Both the position numbers and the translations under genes were made by a program. A stretch of DNA of 64,000 nucleotides from Pipra filicauda (lineage: Eukaryota; Chordata; Aves; Passeriformes; Pipridae), in assembly GCF_003945595.2 (NCBI RefSeq), contig NW_024104319.1:868001-932000 (forward strand), read 5' to 3'. This document shows, in pieces, positions 13,901 through 25,886 of this stretch. The number at the start of each line of letters is the position of its first letter. Within the stretch, counting starts at the first letter, position 1. The notes under the pieces are model-generated. The model ran no database searches, had not been told where the DNA came from, and was given only the letters and a program-made list of their open reading frames with translations.

Positions 13901-15453
13901 TGAACAGAAGGCAAGTGGCATCCTGGCTTTCAAACTGGGACGTGTAAAGCCTACACAAGGTATAAGCCTTGCCACAGAAGTTGGAAGAAACCGCTTTAGA
14001 AGACCAGGTGATTGTGGCACGAGTGGATGTGCAGTGGAGGCAACCTTGATGAACATGCAGTGTTTTTCAACATATGACAGTACTTTATGTGTTAGTGATG
14101 GCCAACGTGTCCGAATATCAGTTGAAAAGGTAAAACAAGCTCTGAAACAGTCCAGGCTTTAAGACTATTTTAGCAGGTGGCCACACGCCTCAGAAATTCA
14201 GATTGACTAGAGAAAAGAATTTTTAAATCAAGTTTTAAAACTCAGTTAAAGAAGTACAACGTTCATCGTCTTCCTACTAGTAATAAGTGCAGCAGTTGTA
14301 GAACATGACAGAATGAATGTGTGATTTATTTTACCGCGTGCAACACTTTTTCCTAAGCTGCTACATTATCAGAGTTTACAAAGAGTTACAACCATAATTC
14401 CCAGGGACCTCTCAGAGCCAAGTGGGCATGAACCCTTTCGACTTGTAGGAAAGAATGCTCCGACAAGTGTCAGCAGGAACAGTATAGTGTGTTTCCACTT
14501 GGACAGGACATCCTGTGGTAATACCACCACGAGGTAAACATGGAGGTGTGGCGGCTGCTGCCAGCCAGTCTCAGGGCAACCTGTGAACACCCTATGGAAG
14601 CTACTCCTGCTCTGGAAAGCCTTCTGCTGGCAGGTATGGGTGTCTCATTAATACTGTGTGAGTTCAAGCCACGTGGCTCAGGCTGGATACCAGGTGGTTT
14701 GAAGACAACACCGAGGAGGTGCTGTGGTACATGATAGTGCCAGACTGCCTGCAGGGTCTGAGATAGCAAAGCAGTTCCTATAGCCAGGGCAAAGCAAGAG
14801 CATTGACAAAGGTGCAGATTGCAAAATTTCTTTCTCAGTGCCCCGGCAGGCAGCCTCATCAATCCAACAAAGATGGTTTAAGGAGCCTTCAAGCCAGTTG
14901 TTAGCGTGGATCAGGATCAACTACCCACCTTCAAGCAAGTTATCAGACAATACCTGTATATCATAAACCAACCCATATCAACTTTGACAATTCTGAAAAA
15001 GGTCTATTTTCACACCAGATATTACATATGTGAATAATACTGCAAAGTTCATAACATGCTGAAGGCTTCCTTCAAGGCTTTGCTTTACTGTGCAAAAAGG
15101 AGTATGAGCTAACAGTAGCAGTCACAACAGAGACACAGACTATTTTGAAAGAAGCTGAAAATTACTTGAAAAAAATCTGTTCAAACAGGAAAACCTGGGG
15201 GGAGGGGAGGATGATCATTGATTATAAATTTACATCCAATGCTATCTGTGGATGAGATTTTGAATTCATAGAGTCATTCATGACCTGGCTTTTCTATATT
15301 CAGTACTGCATCTCATTTTATTTCTCATAGCCAATCCAGATAACTGAGAATAAAATCCTATTCTCTTTTCCTAGCATGTGGGATCAACTTTCAATTGCTT
15401 ACCTACTTGCATCAAGAGATAAATGAATGAAGTGACTTGTGATAACTAGAAAT
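7915..15453. other. Noncoding DNA without recognisable elements
   Basis: I find no gene or known repeat in this stretch. The longest open frame (174 codons, minus strand, 13390-13914) has no recognisable motif, no repeats and no neighbouring exon-like partner. A/C-rich low-complexity sequence occurs around 11238-11295. The region near 14370-14900 is somewhat GC-richer with overlapping open frames on both strands and could be an old decayed retroelement, but I cannot align it to any family. Confidence 0.5.
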
Positions 15454-15509
15454 GAATCATAGAATATTTTAGGTTGGAAGAGACCTTTAAGATCATTGAG
15501 TCCAACCAT
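15454..15509 (-). mobile_element. CR1 LINE, short 3'-end fragment
   Basis: Read on the minus strand, this is the extreme CR1 3' end: the block TTGGACTCAATGATCTTAAA, then the conserved TCTTCCAACCT block, then the start of the ATTCTATG-type tail. About 55 bp remain. CR1 copies truncate at their 5' end during reverse transcription, so very short 3' tails like this are normal. Confidence 0.85.
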
Positions 15510-16015
15510 GAAGAAGGGTTAAGTGGTGAGTACCATTCTGAAGGTGTTGTGGTACAAAGTGTTTAGCTGTGCATGTACAGAGATGGCACAGCTGTGCCTT
15601 CCAATCTTTCCCCAGCTTCTTCTTTTGTCCCTTCAGCTTTGACATTGGAAATGATGCATTTCCAAAGGCCTGGTTCTAAAAGCTCTTCCGTCACATCTGC
15701 TCAAGAGGTTTTCACAAATTGACCTTAATTGTCAGGTTCATTCATCTGTTTTCTCTTTTGAGCAGATTTTCCATAGAATTGAATGCATCAGAAACAAGAA
15801 GTACAATCAGGCTGAAAATGCCATCAGCTCAAGCTCTACATTGGATTCAGATACCCACATTTAAAGTTGTAGGCTGTGTCTGCATGAGAAAAGCTGTCTC
15901 CCTAGGCTGCTCCCTGAGATTCAGTTGTCCAGCAAACAGGAACACTTTAGAGGTAGACACACTTACCATACACTTGAAAAAATGCCAGCAGTCTGAGATG
16001 GTGGCAAATAAGTCA

Positions 16016-16395
16016 TCATAGGATCCCAGAATCCCAGAATCATTTAAACTGGAAAATATCTTTAGGATCATCCAGTTAAACCAGGATCATCCAGTTAACC
16101 CAGCATAGCAAATCAATGACTAAACCGTGTCCCTGAGTGTCACATCTACACATCTTTTGAATCAATCTGGGGATGGCGACTCAACCACTTCCCTGCGCAG
16201 CCAGTTCCAATGTTTGACAAAGCTTTCAGTGATGAAATATTTCCTAATATCCAAACAAAACCTCCCCTGGTGCAACTTGAGGCTATTTCCTTTCGTCCTA
16301 TCATATGCTACCCAGGAAAAGAGACCAGGACCCACCTGGCTTCGAGCTTCTTTCAGGTAAAAAGAGAAACAGTTTCTTTCACTCTCTGGCACCTA
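16016..16395 (-). mobile_element. CR1 LINE, 3'-untranslated fragment
   Basis: On the minus strand the segment follows the CR1 3' untranslated region: a part corresponding to the 'GAAAGGAGG...' region, then 'GGATATTAGGAAATATTTC', then a conserved GGTTGAGTCGCC-like block, ending at a decayed ATTCTGGGATTC tail. Near 16070-16100 a stretch of about 19 bases (GGATCATCCAGTTAA...) is tandemly duplicated, an oddity of this copy. It is diverged and noncoding. Confidence 0.85.
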
Positions 16396-18888
16396 AGGAG
16401 TTTAAAAGGAGGAACAATAGGTGGGTACCATTGCTGTAGCCCAGTGTTAAAACAAGCTAGATCTGACCTATCTCACTAAGATTGTGACTAGACAGGGTTA
16501 AGTTCAGCTGTCTGGGTGCATGTGCTGCCACACTGCAATGGAATTTACTGCCTGTGTACTCCCGGGAGAGGTAGAAACACCACCACTGACCAGCAGGATG
16601 AAGTGATAATCTCATGACCTTGCCTACACCTCCAATCAAACTAAAATCAGAGTTTATGTCCTCTGGATTGCTGCCTGGTACTTCATCTGTTAGTTCATCT
16701 CTTACTGTGGTGCAGTTACAGAAGCCCATGTGTTGCATGAGAACATCAGGCTTCCTATATCTGACACACAAAGCCCAGGCTTTACTGCAATGAAAACCTC
16801 TCCATCAGTATCCCCAGAAGACTCCTCTCCATAAAATTCCTGCATCTTGCTATTGGAAAGGCTCTAGTTTCCTAAGAACAACTTGCCCTCTGAGCACTAT
16901 GTGCTAACTGACCATTAAAAAAGCTCTGCATTGTGGAAGAAGACTGTGACATGGTCGCAGGTAGGAGACTTTAAAAGAGCACCTGCTGGAAACAACGTCA
17001 TGTCTCTGCTCCCACTGCTGTGTGCTCTCCCGGTGCCTCTGCAACTGCTAAGAAATCTTCTGAGTTACTCAAGTCTTCCAATATCATTGCCAGGCACTGC
17101 AGCAAATTGCTCAACATAGCTAAAGAGATTTCAGAGATTTCACATCCCAGTTGTATTTGTTTGACCCACTGGAAAACTAGAAAACGGCTCCATTACTTCT
17201 AAGGCTTGACTTCTGTTCACTCTGCAGGCAGTTACCTCCCATCAGACTCTCGTGATTGTCTTGGGACTGAGAACTGGCCAAAGCTGAATCAGACACACAG
17301 AATTCTTTAGCTGGAGAAAAATGTGGGAATGAAATGTAGGCTTCTGCTGTTACATTACATTGTTTCCTCCAATTCCTTTTCTCTGAAGCTTTCTGATTTA
17401 AGACTAGTTTTCTTTTGAAAGGTGTATGTTGAATGTGAAAATGCTAATTGGTTGAGCCCAGTTTAGCAGTCAGTTAATGTCAACTTGCAATCACTTCATT
17501 CCCATAGGTCACCTTCAGTTCCTAATTTCCCGCCAGTTTTGTTAATTTTAACAAATGTATTACCTGATCTTGTTGCAGATCTATCTATCTTTAAGGGTAG
17601 GCCAGAATACTTCACTGATCTCAAGGGTCCCACCAATTCAGGTGTCACAGCAGTGCCTTACATAGATGCTTCCATCACTCTGTCTTCCTTGGCTGTTCAC
17701 AGTACTGCAGAGAGCAACACAGGTGTGACAGACAGCTATCATCATGGGAAACAGCTGTGGGGAACTAGATCCTAGCTCACAGCTTGGGTATAGTGTCTTC
17801 ATGCCTTCCCCATTGAGCTGTGTCACAGCCATTCACTCTCTTAACCCATCCGAGTATGAGGGAAAACCTTTAAATTTAAGCTTCAGTAAAGAGGCTTTAA
17901 ATAGCTATTTATCTTATCCAATCTACAAGATTCAAGAAAATACACAAATGAAATGTGCTGCCACAGTTCAGCTGATATGAAATAACTCTGTAAACACCAA
18001 AATTAAGTGATGCCTGAACTGTTAGACGAAGTTTTCTCTTCTGGTGTAGTTGCAGACACTGTTTTCACCATTTCAGCAGCAGTTTTGGCTACCCACATCA
18101 TCTTCTGACTGTTGACCAGGCTCTCCTGGCCCTCACAACTTTGAATGCCTCATATGGATGGCATAGGCCAGTTTCTTAGCTCACTGAAACAACTCAGTAA
18201 CAATTTTTAAGTCAGCGAAATGATGTAGATTTCTGCTTACTGATCTACCCAGATTATCCACTGCCAAAGAAGGTAGGTTTTCAGGTGAAATTAAGAATGT
18301 CTTTAGACTGCTTTCTAGAATCCCACAGTCAGGCAGAGAAAGTCACTTACCTAACACTTGAGCAGGGGAAAAGAATGATTGACGATTATAATAGTTTGTT
18401 GTTGATGTGTTCATTATTGGGACCATATATCCACAGCAATTATAAAGCACTGTAGAAACCCACACTTTTATGTCATTGCTGCCCTTCCCAAACTAGCACA
18501 ATCTATAGATAGGAGAGTCTTGTAATGCATTTCCCTGCACTTGCCTTTAACTCTGCTTGCTCAACCTCCGATTGCAGCTCCAGCCCAGCCACATAGTGTC
18601 TCCCCTCTCAAGGCAGCAAAGACTCTGCTGCTCTAATCACTGTTATCATTCTCTGCAATTTAATCTCTTCAGAAGCTAAGATAGCAAGAGGGGAACATGA
18701 ATCTTATCAGAAGAGGTTCACAGGAAATGTGGTAGAATTTTTTGCCCTCTCACAGGAAGGAAAACTGAACCACAACCAAATGTTAAATCTGGCCCACCAT
18801 CACCTAAAGAAACCCCAGAACAAAATGGCTTTTAAATTACTTTTTTCTTGGTCAATGTTATTTAGCAGATCTGCAGACTTCCAACCTC
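16396..18888. other. Noncoding DNA without recognisable elements
   Basis: This is single-copy-looking sequence between two CR1 tails. No gene, RNA or further repeat was recognised. Confidence 0.5.
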
Positions 18889-18959
18889 TTTATGGCAGGG
18901 AGGTTGGAACTTGGTGATCTTTAAAGGTCCCTTCCAAACCAAACCATTCTATTCTATGC
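18889..18959 (+). mobile_element. CR1 LINE, short 3'-end fragment
   Basis: The CR1 signature is in order: GGCAGGGAGGTTGGAACTTGGTGATC, then TTTAAAGGTCCCTTCCAA, then ACCATTCTATTCTATG. About 70 bp survive. The tail form (CCAAACCATTCTATG) resembles the copy at 57.5 kb more than the copy at 30.6 kb, suggesting a different CR1 subfamily. Confidence 0.88.
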
Positions 18960-19204
18960 TGATTGATACTGGGACTGGGATAGAAGTCCTGTTCAAAGAT
19001 GAAACTGACCTACAATTCACATGTCACAGAGTAACACTTCACCCATTTTCCTGCATTTGCATGGTAAGGTTGAAGGTAGATGTTCTTTAGAAACTGAAAC
19101 CAGATGTAGTATGCAGAGCTCATGTATTTTAAAACAGAATTGCCACAACAGACATATCTGTGTATTTTACAATTAAAGGAGTCATGATGTACTTAGCCCA
19201 AGGT
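18960..19204. other. Short noncoding spacer
   Basis: Nothing was recognised between the CR1 tail and the minisatellite. Confidence 0.5.
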
Positions 19205-19312
19205 TTCCCAACCTTCCCAAACCTTCCCTTCCCAAACCTTCCCTTCCAAAACCTTCCCTTCCAAAACCTTCCCTTCCAAAACCTTCCCTTCCATTCCCAA
19301 ACCTTCCCTTCT
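19205..19312. repeat. Minisatellite, period about 15 bp (CCTTCCCTTCCAAAA)
   Basis: About seven units of a pyrimidine-rich 15-mer run head to tail, with some shortened or variant units (CCCAAA in place of CCAAAA) at both ends. Because the period is a multiple of three, both strands stay open and give repetitive peptides (WKGRF on minus, NLPFQ on plus). Those open frames are by-products of the repeat. Confidence 0.9.
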
Positions 19313-20247
19313 TCTCTCTTATCCCATGCCTTTTCTGCTCCTAAGGCATGCAGAAAAGGGAAACTCATGTGTGTTGAGTAGTTGTAATATAGCTGGAAAT
19401 TTCTGAAATATTTGAAGAATAGCCTGATACTTCAAATTTATTGTGTGTTTGTGAGTAAAATCCATCATCTTGGGGCAAAAATCACAGAGAAATCCAATCA
19501 ATCCATTCTTCTAGGCATCTTTTGGTCAGTATGCTGCCTGGGGAGATCAAGCTTCCAATTTAATGTTTTCTTTTTTTTGGATTCTTACATGAGTGAAACA
19601 GGAATCTTCTCCTGTATATTGTCAAATACATTTCCTGTGGATAAACTGTTCTGGGGGTAATGGACCATGCTAAAACCTTAATCTTCCCTGTTTGAAGGTG
19701 CTTTTGTTTGAGTGGTAGTTTCATTAATTGTTACTTCATAAATACTTATTCATTTACCACGCAGGTGTGAGTGTGCCTCCATTGTCTTTAGGAGAGAAAT
19801 TTCTTTCTATTCCCCTGCATTTTGTAAAAATGACATCATATTTTGCTTCCTTTCCCAAAGTCACGAGACTTTCCATTGTCTGCTGCTGTTTCTATCTGAC
19901 ACTATATACTGATTCTGCTTATGTCCCAACAGCTTCAGACACAGTGCTACTGATTGGATACCCCTTAAAAAGGACACCACTTGGTTAATGTGAAGCTGCA
20001 AACTGGATGTTTACAAATGTGGTTTACAAACAGCTTTGCACTGGGAAGAGGCTTCCCTCACTTTTTGTCTGGGGCTGATTCCTGCCATAAGGCGCAAATA
20101 TTTTCACTTGCAGGGATATTTCCCAGAGCCTGTGGGGGAAAAAAAACCCACCAACCTCTGAGTTCATTCTACTGATAACAAAAAAGCATCATAAATAGTC
20201 TTGTAGGCAACCTACTCCCAGGCTCCAGAAGCATTTACTCGGTGTGG
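19313..20247. other. Noncoding DNA without recognisable elements
   Basis: No gene or known repeat was recognised between the minisatellite and the minus-strand LTR. Confidence 0.5.
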
Positions 20248-20297
20248 AGTGCACACAAGATACCAATACAGAGCACAGCACTGTAAGGGCTACTGTG
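20248..20297 (-). mobile_element. Second partial copy of an LTR segment
   Basis: On the minus strand, about 45 bases (CCCCACAGTAGCCCTTACAG, then a GTGCTGTGCTCTG stretch, then ATTGGTATCTT) match a segment close to the start of the neighbouring LTR (near 20711-20762) with only scattered substitutions. It lies just beyond the distal end of that LTR and in the same orientation, so it could be the start of a second, truncated LTR. The flanks on either side of the 45 bases do not match. Confidence 0.55.
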
Positions 20298-20792
20298 GGG
20301 CAATAAAGCTAAAGCAATCATTATGTGTGTGCAAGCAAAAGAAAGAAAGAAAGAAAAAAACAACAAACCAGAAAAACACAAAAGACTTTGTTCTCTGCTT
20401 TCCACCAACAAGTGATATTCAGCCTCTCCCTGTGAAGTAGAGCTTCAGTAGACAAGGAAGGTGCTTCAAAAGGCAAAATAAAGAATGCCCCACCTTCCAC
20501 CTCCTTTCCCTTACCTTTTGTTTCTCAGCTGACATCACATGGTGTGAAATATCCCTTTGGTGGGCTTGGGTCAGCTGTCCCAGCCATGTCATGTACCAGG
20601 ATCTTGCTCTTCCCCAGCCTACTGATGAGAGGTGGAATGTTTCAGAGACAGCATTGGTTCTGTGCCAGCACTGCTCAGCAGGAGCCAAAACACTGGCTTG
20701 TTATCAACACCTTTCAAGCTACCAATGTAGAGTACGGCTCTGTAAGGGCTGCTGTGGGGAAAAAGAACTCCATCTCAGCCAGACCCAGCACA
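20298..20792 (-). mobile_element. Bird ERV-type LTR, diverged, about 0.5 kb
   Basis: Read on the minus strand it starts TGTGCTGGGTCTGGCTGAGA and runs through blocks that I recognise from a common bird LTR family. These are a GTGTTGATAACA-like block, a TGCTGAGCAGTGCT block, GGGACAGCTGACCCAA followed by CCAAAGGGATATT, a CATGTGATGTCA block and a late GGCTGAATATCACTTG block. Recognition is from memory of the family and was not aligned. The distal end is uncertain because simple GAAA repeats and a second LTR-like piece follow. I could not find a target-site duplication. No proviral genes adjoin it. Confidence 0.7.
20337..20360. repeat. (GAAA)n microsatellite
   Basis: A short purine tract of GAAA units passing into poly(A), inside the distal part of the minus-strand LTR. 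On the LTR strand it is a TTTC-rich tract. Confidence 0.8.
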
Positions 20793-21000
20793 CTCTCACA
20801 GAAGGAGGTGTTATTTTTCTGAGATGCAGCGATAGTGCAAAGGTGTCCATTGGCAACTCTTTAGGAAACATACTAACGTGTGAGATAATTTTTTCCAAAG
20901 AGAATTAATGTAGTTATCGAGTTTAAATAGCTGCTTGTATTCATATTTGTAAGAGCAGTTGTGCTGGCTGAGGATTAAGAATAAGAAAATGTGGAGGAAA

Positions 21001-21058
21001 ATATGAAATAAAGGTGAAAATGTGAAATAAAGGTGAAAATATGAAATAAAGGAGGAAA
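21001..21058. repeat. Three tandem copies of a 19-bp unit
   Basis: Units of ATATGAAATAAAGGTGAAA are repeated three times with one or two substitutions, the last unit one base longer. Each unit contains AATAAA on the plus strand, by chance of composition. Confidence 0.9.
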
Positions 21059-21060
21059 GA

Positions 21061-21080
21061 TGGAAGGAAGGAAGGAAGGA
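21061..21080. repeat. (GGAA)n microsatellite
   Basis: About five GGAA units directly follow the 19-bp tandem repeat and may have grown out of its last GGAGGAAAGA part. Confidence 0.85.
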
Positions 21081-21691
21081 GTTATAATGAAAGGATAATA
21101 AATCCAAATATAGTCTTTCTAAATAAAGAACAGATGTCATACATCCTTCTGATGTCCATGGCTGAGCTAGCATCTCTGTAATGAACAATGTCTGCTCAAG
21201 ACTGGCTTGGCTAACATACCAAGGCCCAGAGGGAGATTTATTCCTGTTCATCTTCCTTTTACCTCCTAGGAAGATAGAGAGCAGAGCAAATTGCAATAAT
21301 TTGGGACTGTAAAGCAAACACAGAGTTCTAATTATGTTGTTTTTCACCAACAGTCCCTTTAAATACACTGTCCTGGCTTGCATTTTCTTTTCTCAAGCCC
21401 ATTAGTTCTGTCAGTAGTGTCTTTCCTGGAGGAGAAAGTTATTCTAGCCGAGTAGCCCTTGATTATTTTCATTATTATGTGAGACACCCGCATGACTTAC
21501 AAAACATTTACTATGGCCTCTGGCCTCTGCAAATGCTGCTGTCTCTCTTCGGCATCACTTGATCTGGTTTAAGAGATTCATCTAATTCAACTGACAGAAA
21601 ATAATTTAGTCAGGTCTTAAAGCAGGTTTCTTGCTTGACCTACAAATCTAATTTCCCATCAGCAGTTGCTCTTTGGTTGTCTTAGAAATTT

Positions 21692-21717
21692 AGACACAGA
21701 CAGACAGATAGACAGAT
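21692..21717. repeat. (CAGA/TAGA)n microsatellite
   Basis: A short tract of ACAGACAGACAGATAGACAGA type, six to seven tetranucleotide units. Confidence 0.8.
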
Positions 21718-22679
21718 GTTCTCTGTTCTAATACCCCTTTATTTGTTTTGCCTTCCGGATGTCATGAATATGCTCACATGAGACATCCTTTCACATACTT
21801 TGTCTGTCGCAGTGCTGATTGTGCATACATTCTGAACAGTGGCTGATTGACTGTTCATTATCACTCTAAGTGTTAAGAGGAGAGCACCAATATCAAGGCT
21901 GTTTCTCTAAGGATGACTAACAAAGCAACAAGTCAGATTAGACAATTTTAAGTTACCTCCTGCATCTATGCTGAATGTCTCCAATAAGTATTTTCTCCAA
22001 ACTTGTGTCGTAACCTATACAAATGTCCTTTTCTTCCAATTTTTTAAGCTGCTTCCATCTTGCTAAAGCTGGAAGGGACTGTTCACAGAAGTAAGGAAAG
22101 CAAGGTGAGAGATCACCCTGGATGAATTGAGATCTGCTGATCAAACTGAAGGACAGGAAGGAAATGCCCAGGCAGTGGAAGCAGAGTCACGATGATGGTG
22201 CTTTAGGTTTGTAATTTGCTTTGTCATGAGATGAATGTATTTGTCAGATTATTTCCTTTGGCTAATGCCAGAGGAGAGAACACCTCCCAACAGAATATTG
22301 TGCCAGTTGACTTAAGAAATGGCAATTGTAATTATGAAGAGCTTTTCCATCAGAGTGGTGCATTTAAAATACTTCTCAGTTTGACAGCCTTTAGCCTGTT
22401 ACAGTGTAAGGCCAGAGTGTTTCATTCCAGGTTGGTTATGAGGGGCAGTCACCCCCTGTTGCTGGAACACTCCAATGGAAGGTGAAGACCAAGGACCCAG
22501 GCAAGGGCTAAGATTCATTGACTATGACCTACACTGTGTATCCTCTGTGTTATCTCTGCAGATGGAGATATACATAATTGACATCAAGAAAGTACAAGCT
22601 GGCTGAAGGATGAGGGCTGGTGGAGAAAGGATGGTATTCTTTTTGTCTCTGAAGAACTGAAGTAAATAAAATTGTGTGA

Positions 22680-23160
22680 CAGAACTTTGAAGGACATTAT
22701 GAACAAAAAGAAAATTTGCCTCACTAGGGGTTATTTAAATATACAAATACACACTTTTCATGTGCTAGTAATCTTAATGAAGTTCATGTTACCACATATA
22801 TGACTATATTGCTCAAGTCTCTGCCTAGATCATGTTGTATGTAAACAAGAGGAAGAGGATAAGATTGGGCTATATAAGAGGAGGGTAGAAATTTTAGCTA
22901 ATTAGGAAGAAGATTGAAAAAGGCCTTGAAGACAGTTAATACACTACTCTCCTCTCTCAATCCCAAGTGGGGATGCCTTCCTGGTAAGCTTCTTTGTATG
23001 GTTGTTATGATTAACTCAGTTAACATAATATTATTTTTACTGTAAGAGCTGTATCACAGCTCGTGCATTTATAAATGACAATTCTGAATCTGTATTTCTG
23101 TATTGTTCAATAAACCTCACTATTCATGAGCCTGTGATGGCAGAAGTTCCTATTGAATGC
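22680..23160 (+). promoter_or_regulatory. LTR-like TATA box and polyadenylation signal pair
   Basis: A canonical TATATAAG box (22871-22878) is followed 238 bases later by AATAAA (23109-23114) within CAATAAACCTCAC. This spacing and order are typical of a plus-strand retroviral LTR. I could not identify matching TG and CA ends or a target-site duplication, and I do not recognise the family. It could also be chance or a decayed promoter. The borders given are rough. Confidence 0.3.
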
Positions 23161-25261
23161 TACCAGACTTATTATACTGAATTGGTTGTAGTCAGAAAGC
23201 AAGTACAGACGCACCAAGCCCCTCTGATCTCCGAGGACCAGGTGGAATGCAAGGGGATTTATTTAATGCCAAATTTCTTACACTTAACATGGCACCCAAG
23301 TAAAGCCTTCTCTTTTCGAGCAACCAGTCGGTGACATAAGTGCCTAACAGGCTTGGAAATACTTCATCTGTTACTCCTGCCCCTTCCTAATACTGATATC
23401 AAGGAAAAAATAGACCATTGTAGTGCTTCTGTTAATCCCAAGAAGATGGGATTTAGCTGTAAAGGTGTGTGATTGTTCAATGACTCTTGCTGCAGACTCC
23501 CAGTGGAGTTTGCCAAAATTGTTGAAATGTGCAATCAGTTCCTAAATTAACACTTAGTAGCCAAAGCATGTGACCTACTTGAAAAATCTGAGCTGGGGTT
23601 ATAATTTCTCTTGTGTTTACACTCTCTGTAAGATTTACTTTTTCATTAAACATTTCAATGCTGTTGTTTAGTCTTGTTTTAAGGAAGGCAATCAAGAATA
23701 ACAGGGAGGGATGTTCAGTGGTTCCTCAGTGTACCAATACATAGAATCTCCTAAGTCATAGTGCTAATTTATGTACAAATTTCTGGGTCAAATATAATCT
23801 TATATTTTCCTATTTCTATTCAAGCCATTATCAAATACACTTGGTCATCCAAGCTAAAAGCAATTAGGACTGTTTGTCTGCAATATAAAATCATACAATC
23901 TTACATACAAGCATTGAAAAGATTAAAAATGCACATAACTTTTTAAGAAGAGCAGACACTTTCCACAGCAGAGAAACTGCTTTCCACACACGTGAATTTT
24001 CTGTGTTTGAAAGCTATACATGTGCAGTTGCTTTTATTTGACATCAGACATACCTGCCAGCCTTGATACTGATGAGATACATTAGAATTCTTTTTTTTAT
24101 CAGAAATTTTCTTTTTATATGGTTTCTAATAACAGATCAAAAATAAATTGCTTCACTAGCATTCTTCTCTGGAACTACTTTCTTTTAAGGCATCTCAAAG
24201 AAATGACTATTTCTTACATACTTAAGAAACCCACACTGTTGGGTATTTAATCCTTCTGTTTTTAGCCTGAATCCTCAAGCCATCTTGGCACCGTTGCTCA
24301 TTGTATGACTGATGTGTGTTTGTTCTCCCTCCGGCTTGTTTTATAGCAGTGTTTCTTTCAGTCGTGCTGCCAATTTCCACCAGTTTTCTGAAAGTAGTCT
24401 TTTATTCCCTGTGCAGATTTTCAAACCAGATATTCCCCATTGCTTACTGCCTCTCTTCATCTGGCTACACCATGTTCCAAGCTTCCTAAATCCTGAGGTT
24501 TACTACCACGACTTCTCTGCCAACTCTGCAGTCCTGCAGAGTCATAGTCTTGCAAACTAAGCCGCTTGAGTGCTCATTGACCATTTTCAGACACGCTTCT
24601 GAGTTTAGAGAAGCAACCCTGCATTCAGAAAGGAGAGCTACCTCCTCCAAAGTCCACCTTTGAAAAACGACAGCTTTCAAGACAAGATTTTAAAGGCCTG
24701 AGAAGTCTTCATTTTTCCAGGGTCAAACAACTTCAGGAGGCAGACCTCTGAATTCTGAATTTATTTAGACACAGGAAATATCATCTTAAAGACTATTCTC
24801 CAGTGCTGGAAGTGTTGCTGCATTTCAAATATCAGTTTCAGCACCTGGAATTTATCTAGAAAGCTGCTTTATAGACTGTAGAGGTAATATATTCATGGTA
24901 AGCTGCAAAAATAATATAACGGATATTTTCTGCATTACCTGAAGTCTAAGCAGCATCTAAGCAGAGATGATGGATCATCACTTTGCATTCAGTAAAGGAC
25001 AAATTCTTGAAGAATCACAGCATAATTCTTGCTAAGTGTATGCAAGAAACCATTTATGGCAGACTACTGAGACAAAGAAGGGGACACGGAGAAGAGGAGT
25101 AAGAACTGTTGCATCCCTTTTGAATAAATGTGGAGTAGGTCTATTGGCATTAGGTGCACACAAGTTCCGAAACAGAGCTGCAGCCAAATGTCTTCCAGAC
25201 TTTTCTGTTCTAAAAGGAATTTGAGACTTCTCAACTGCTGCTGGCATCCTGGAACAACTCC
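23161..25261. other. AT-rich noncoding DNA
   Basis: No gene, RNA or repeat family was recognised. The sequence is ordinary AT-rich spacer up to the sharp rise in GC near 25.26 kb. Confidence 0.5.
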
Positions 25262-25886
25262 TGTGCAGGGCTGACTAACAACCCAACCCATACGTCTTGG
25301 TCTGAGCCGCCCTCCCGGGAGCCGAGGGCCTAGAGTTGATTGGTCCCGGGAGAGTTGCCCCTGAGGGACCAACGGGAGCTGTTCTTTTTCGCTCCTGTGA
25401 AAATTAGATATCAACAACAGCCGGAAGTTGTTGGCAGTGTGTGCGTCTCAGGGTGTATCTGACAGAGAGAGAGAGAGAGCCTAGGGGTGGCTGCCCCCTC
25501 CTGCCCCCCGAACCCAGAGAGGGGGCCCTGGAGGCAGCGTGGAGTGTTATGAGGTAGATAGACTCACAACCATGAGGTAAGAGGGAGAGAGGTAGGCCCC
25601 TCACGAGGGGACCAGGCACTCTTCCCCTCCCCATTTAGGCTGCAGGGCACTTGGGACAGTTTTAACCGGACCGAACACCTGTGGCCAAGGCTAGGGGGCC
25701 CTTTTTCCCCTCACTGCACATGAGAGGTGGTGGAGGTGGATTTAAGACTCGGTATTGGACCCGAGCCAAAGAGATGGGCCAGACGAGGCTCGGTTACCAG
25801 AATAAAGTGGCTGCAATGCTGTGCAGAAGCTGGAAGAAACTCCAGGCAAAAATTGTAGACGGGCCCGGAGGCTCGGTAGTTGCCCC
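25262..25886 (+). mobile_element. GC- and CpG-rich segment adjoining an LTR, possibly ERV-derived
   Basis: Base composition changes abruptly here. The segment is GC-rich with many CpG pairs (for example GAGCCGCCCTCCCGGGAGCC, ACCGGACCGAACACC and GACGAGGCTCGG), in contrast to AT-rich flanks. It abuts the LTR beginning at 25887. It has no gag-pol coding and no polypurine tract just before the LTR. It may be leftover leader or internal sequence of the same endogenous retrovirus, a separate GC-rich insertion, or a small CpG island. A (GA)n tract lies at about 25463-25479. The open frame 25681-25899 has no recognisable domain. Confidence 0.4.

Larger units (their letters stand above)
20793..22670. 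other. Noncoding DNA with short tandem repeats
   Basis: No gene was recognised. The longest open frame in the whole window (190 codons, minus strand, 20811-21383) lies here, but its central part is produced by the 19-bp repeat and the GGAA tract, giving a Phe/Ser/His-rich low-complexity peptide. I do not call it a gene. Confidence 0.5.

Noticed and set aside
13390..13914. 174-codon minus-strand open frame
   Set aside because: No motif, membrane pattern or repeat could be recognised. In 64 kb of AT-moderate DNA a frame of this length can occur by chance.
20811..21383. 190-codon minus-strand open frame, the longest in the window
   Set aside because: Its middle is produced by a 19-bp tandem repeat and a GGAA microsatellite. 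The peptide is low-complexity and lacks any domain, and its right part overlaps no splice-like structure.
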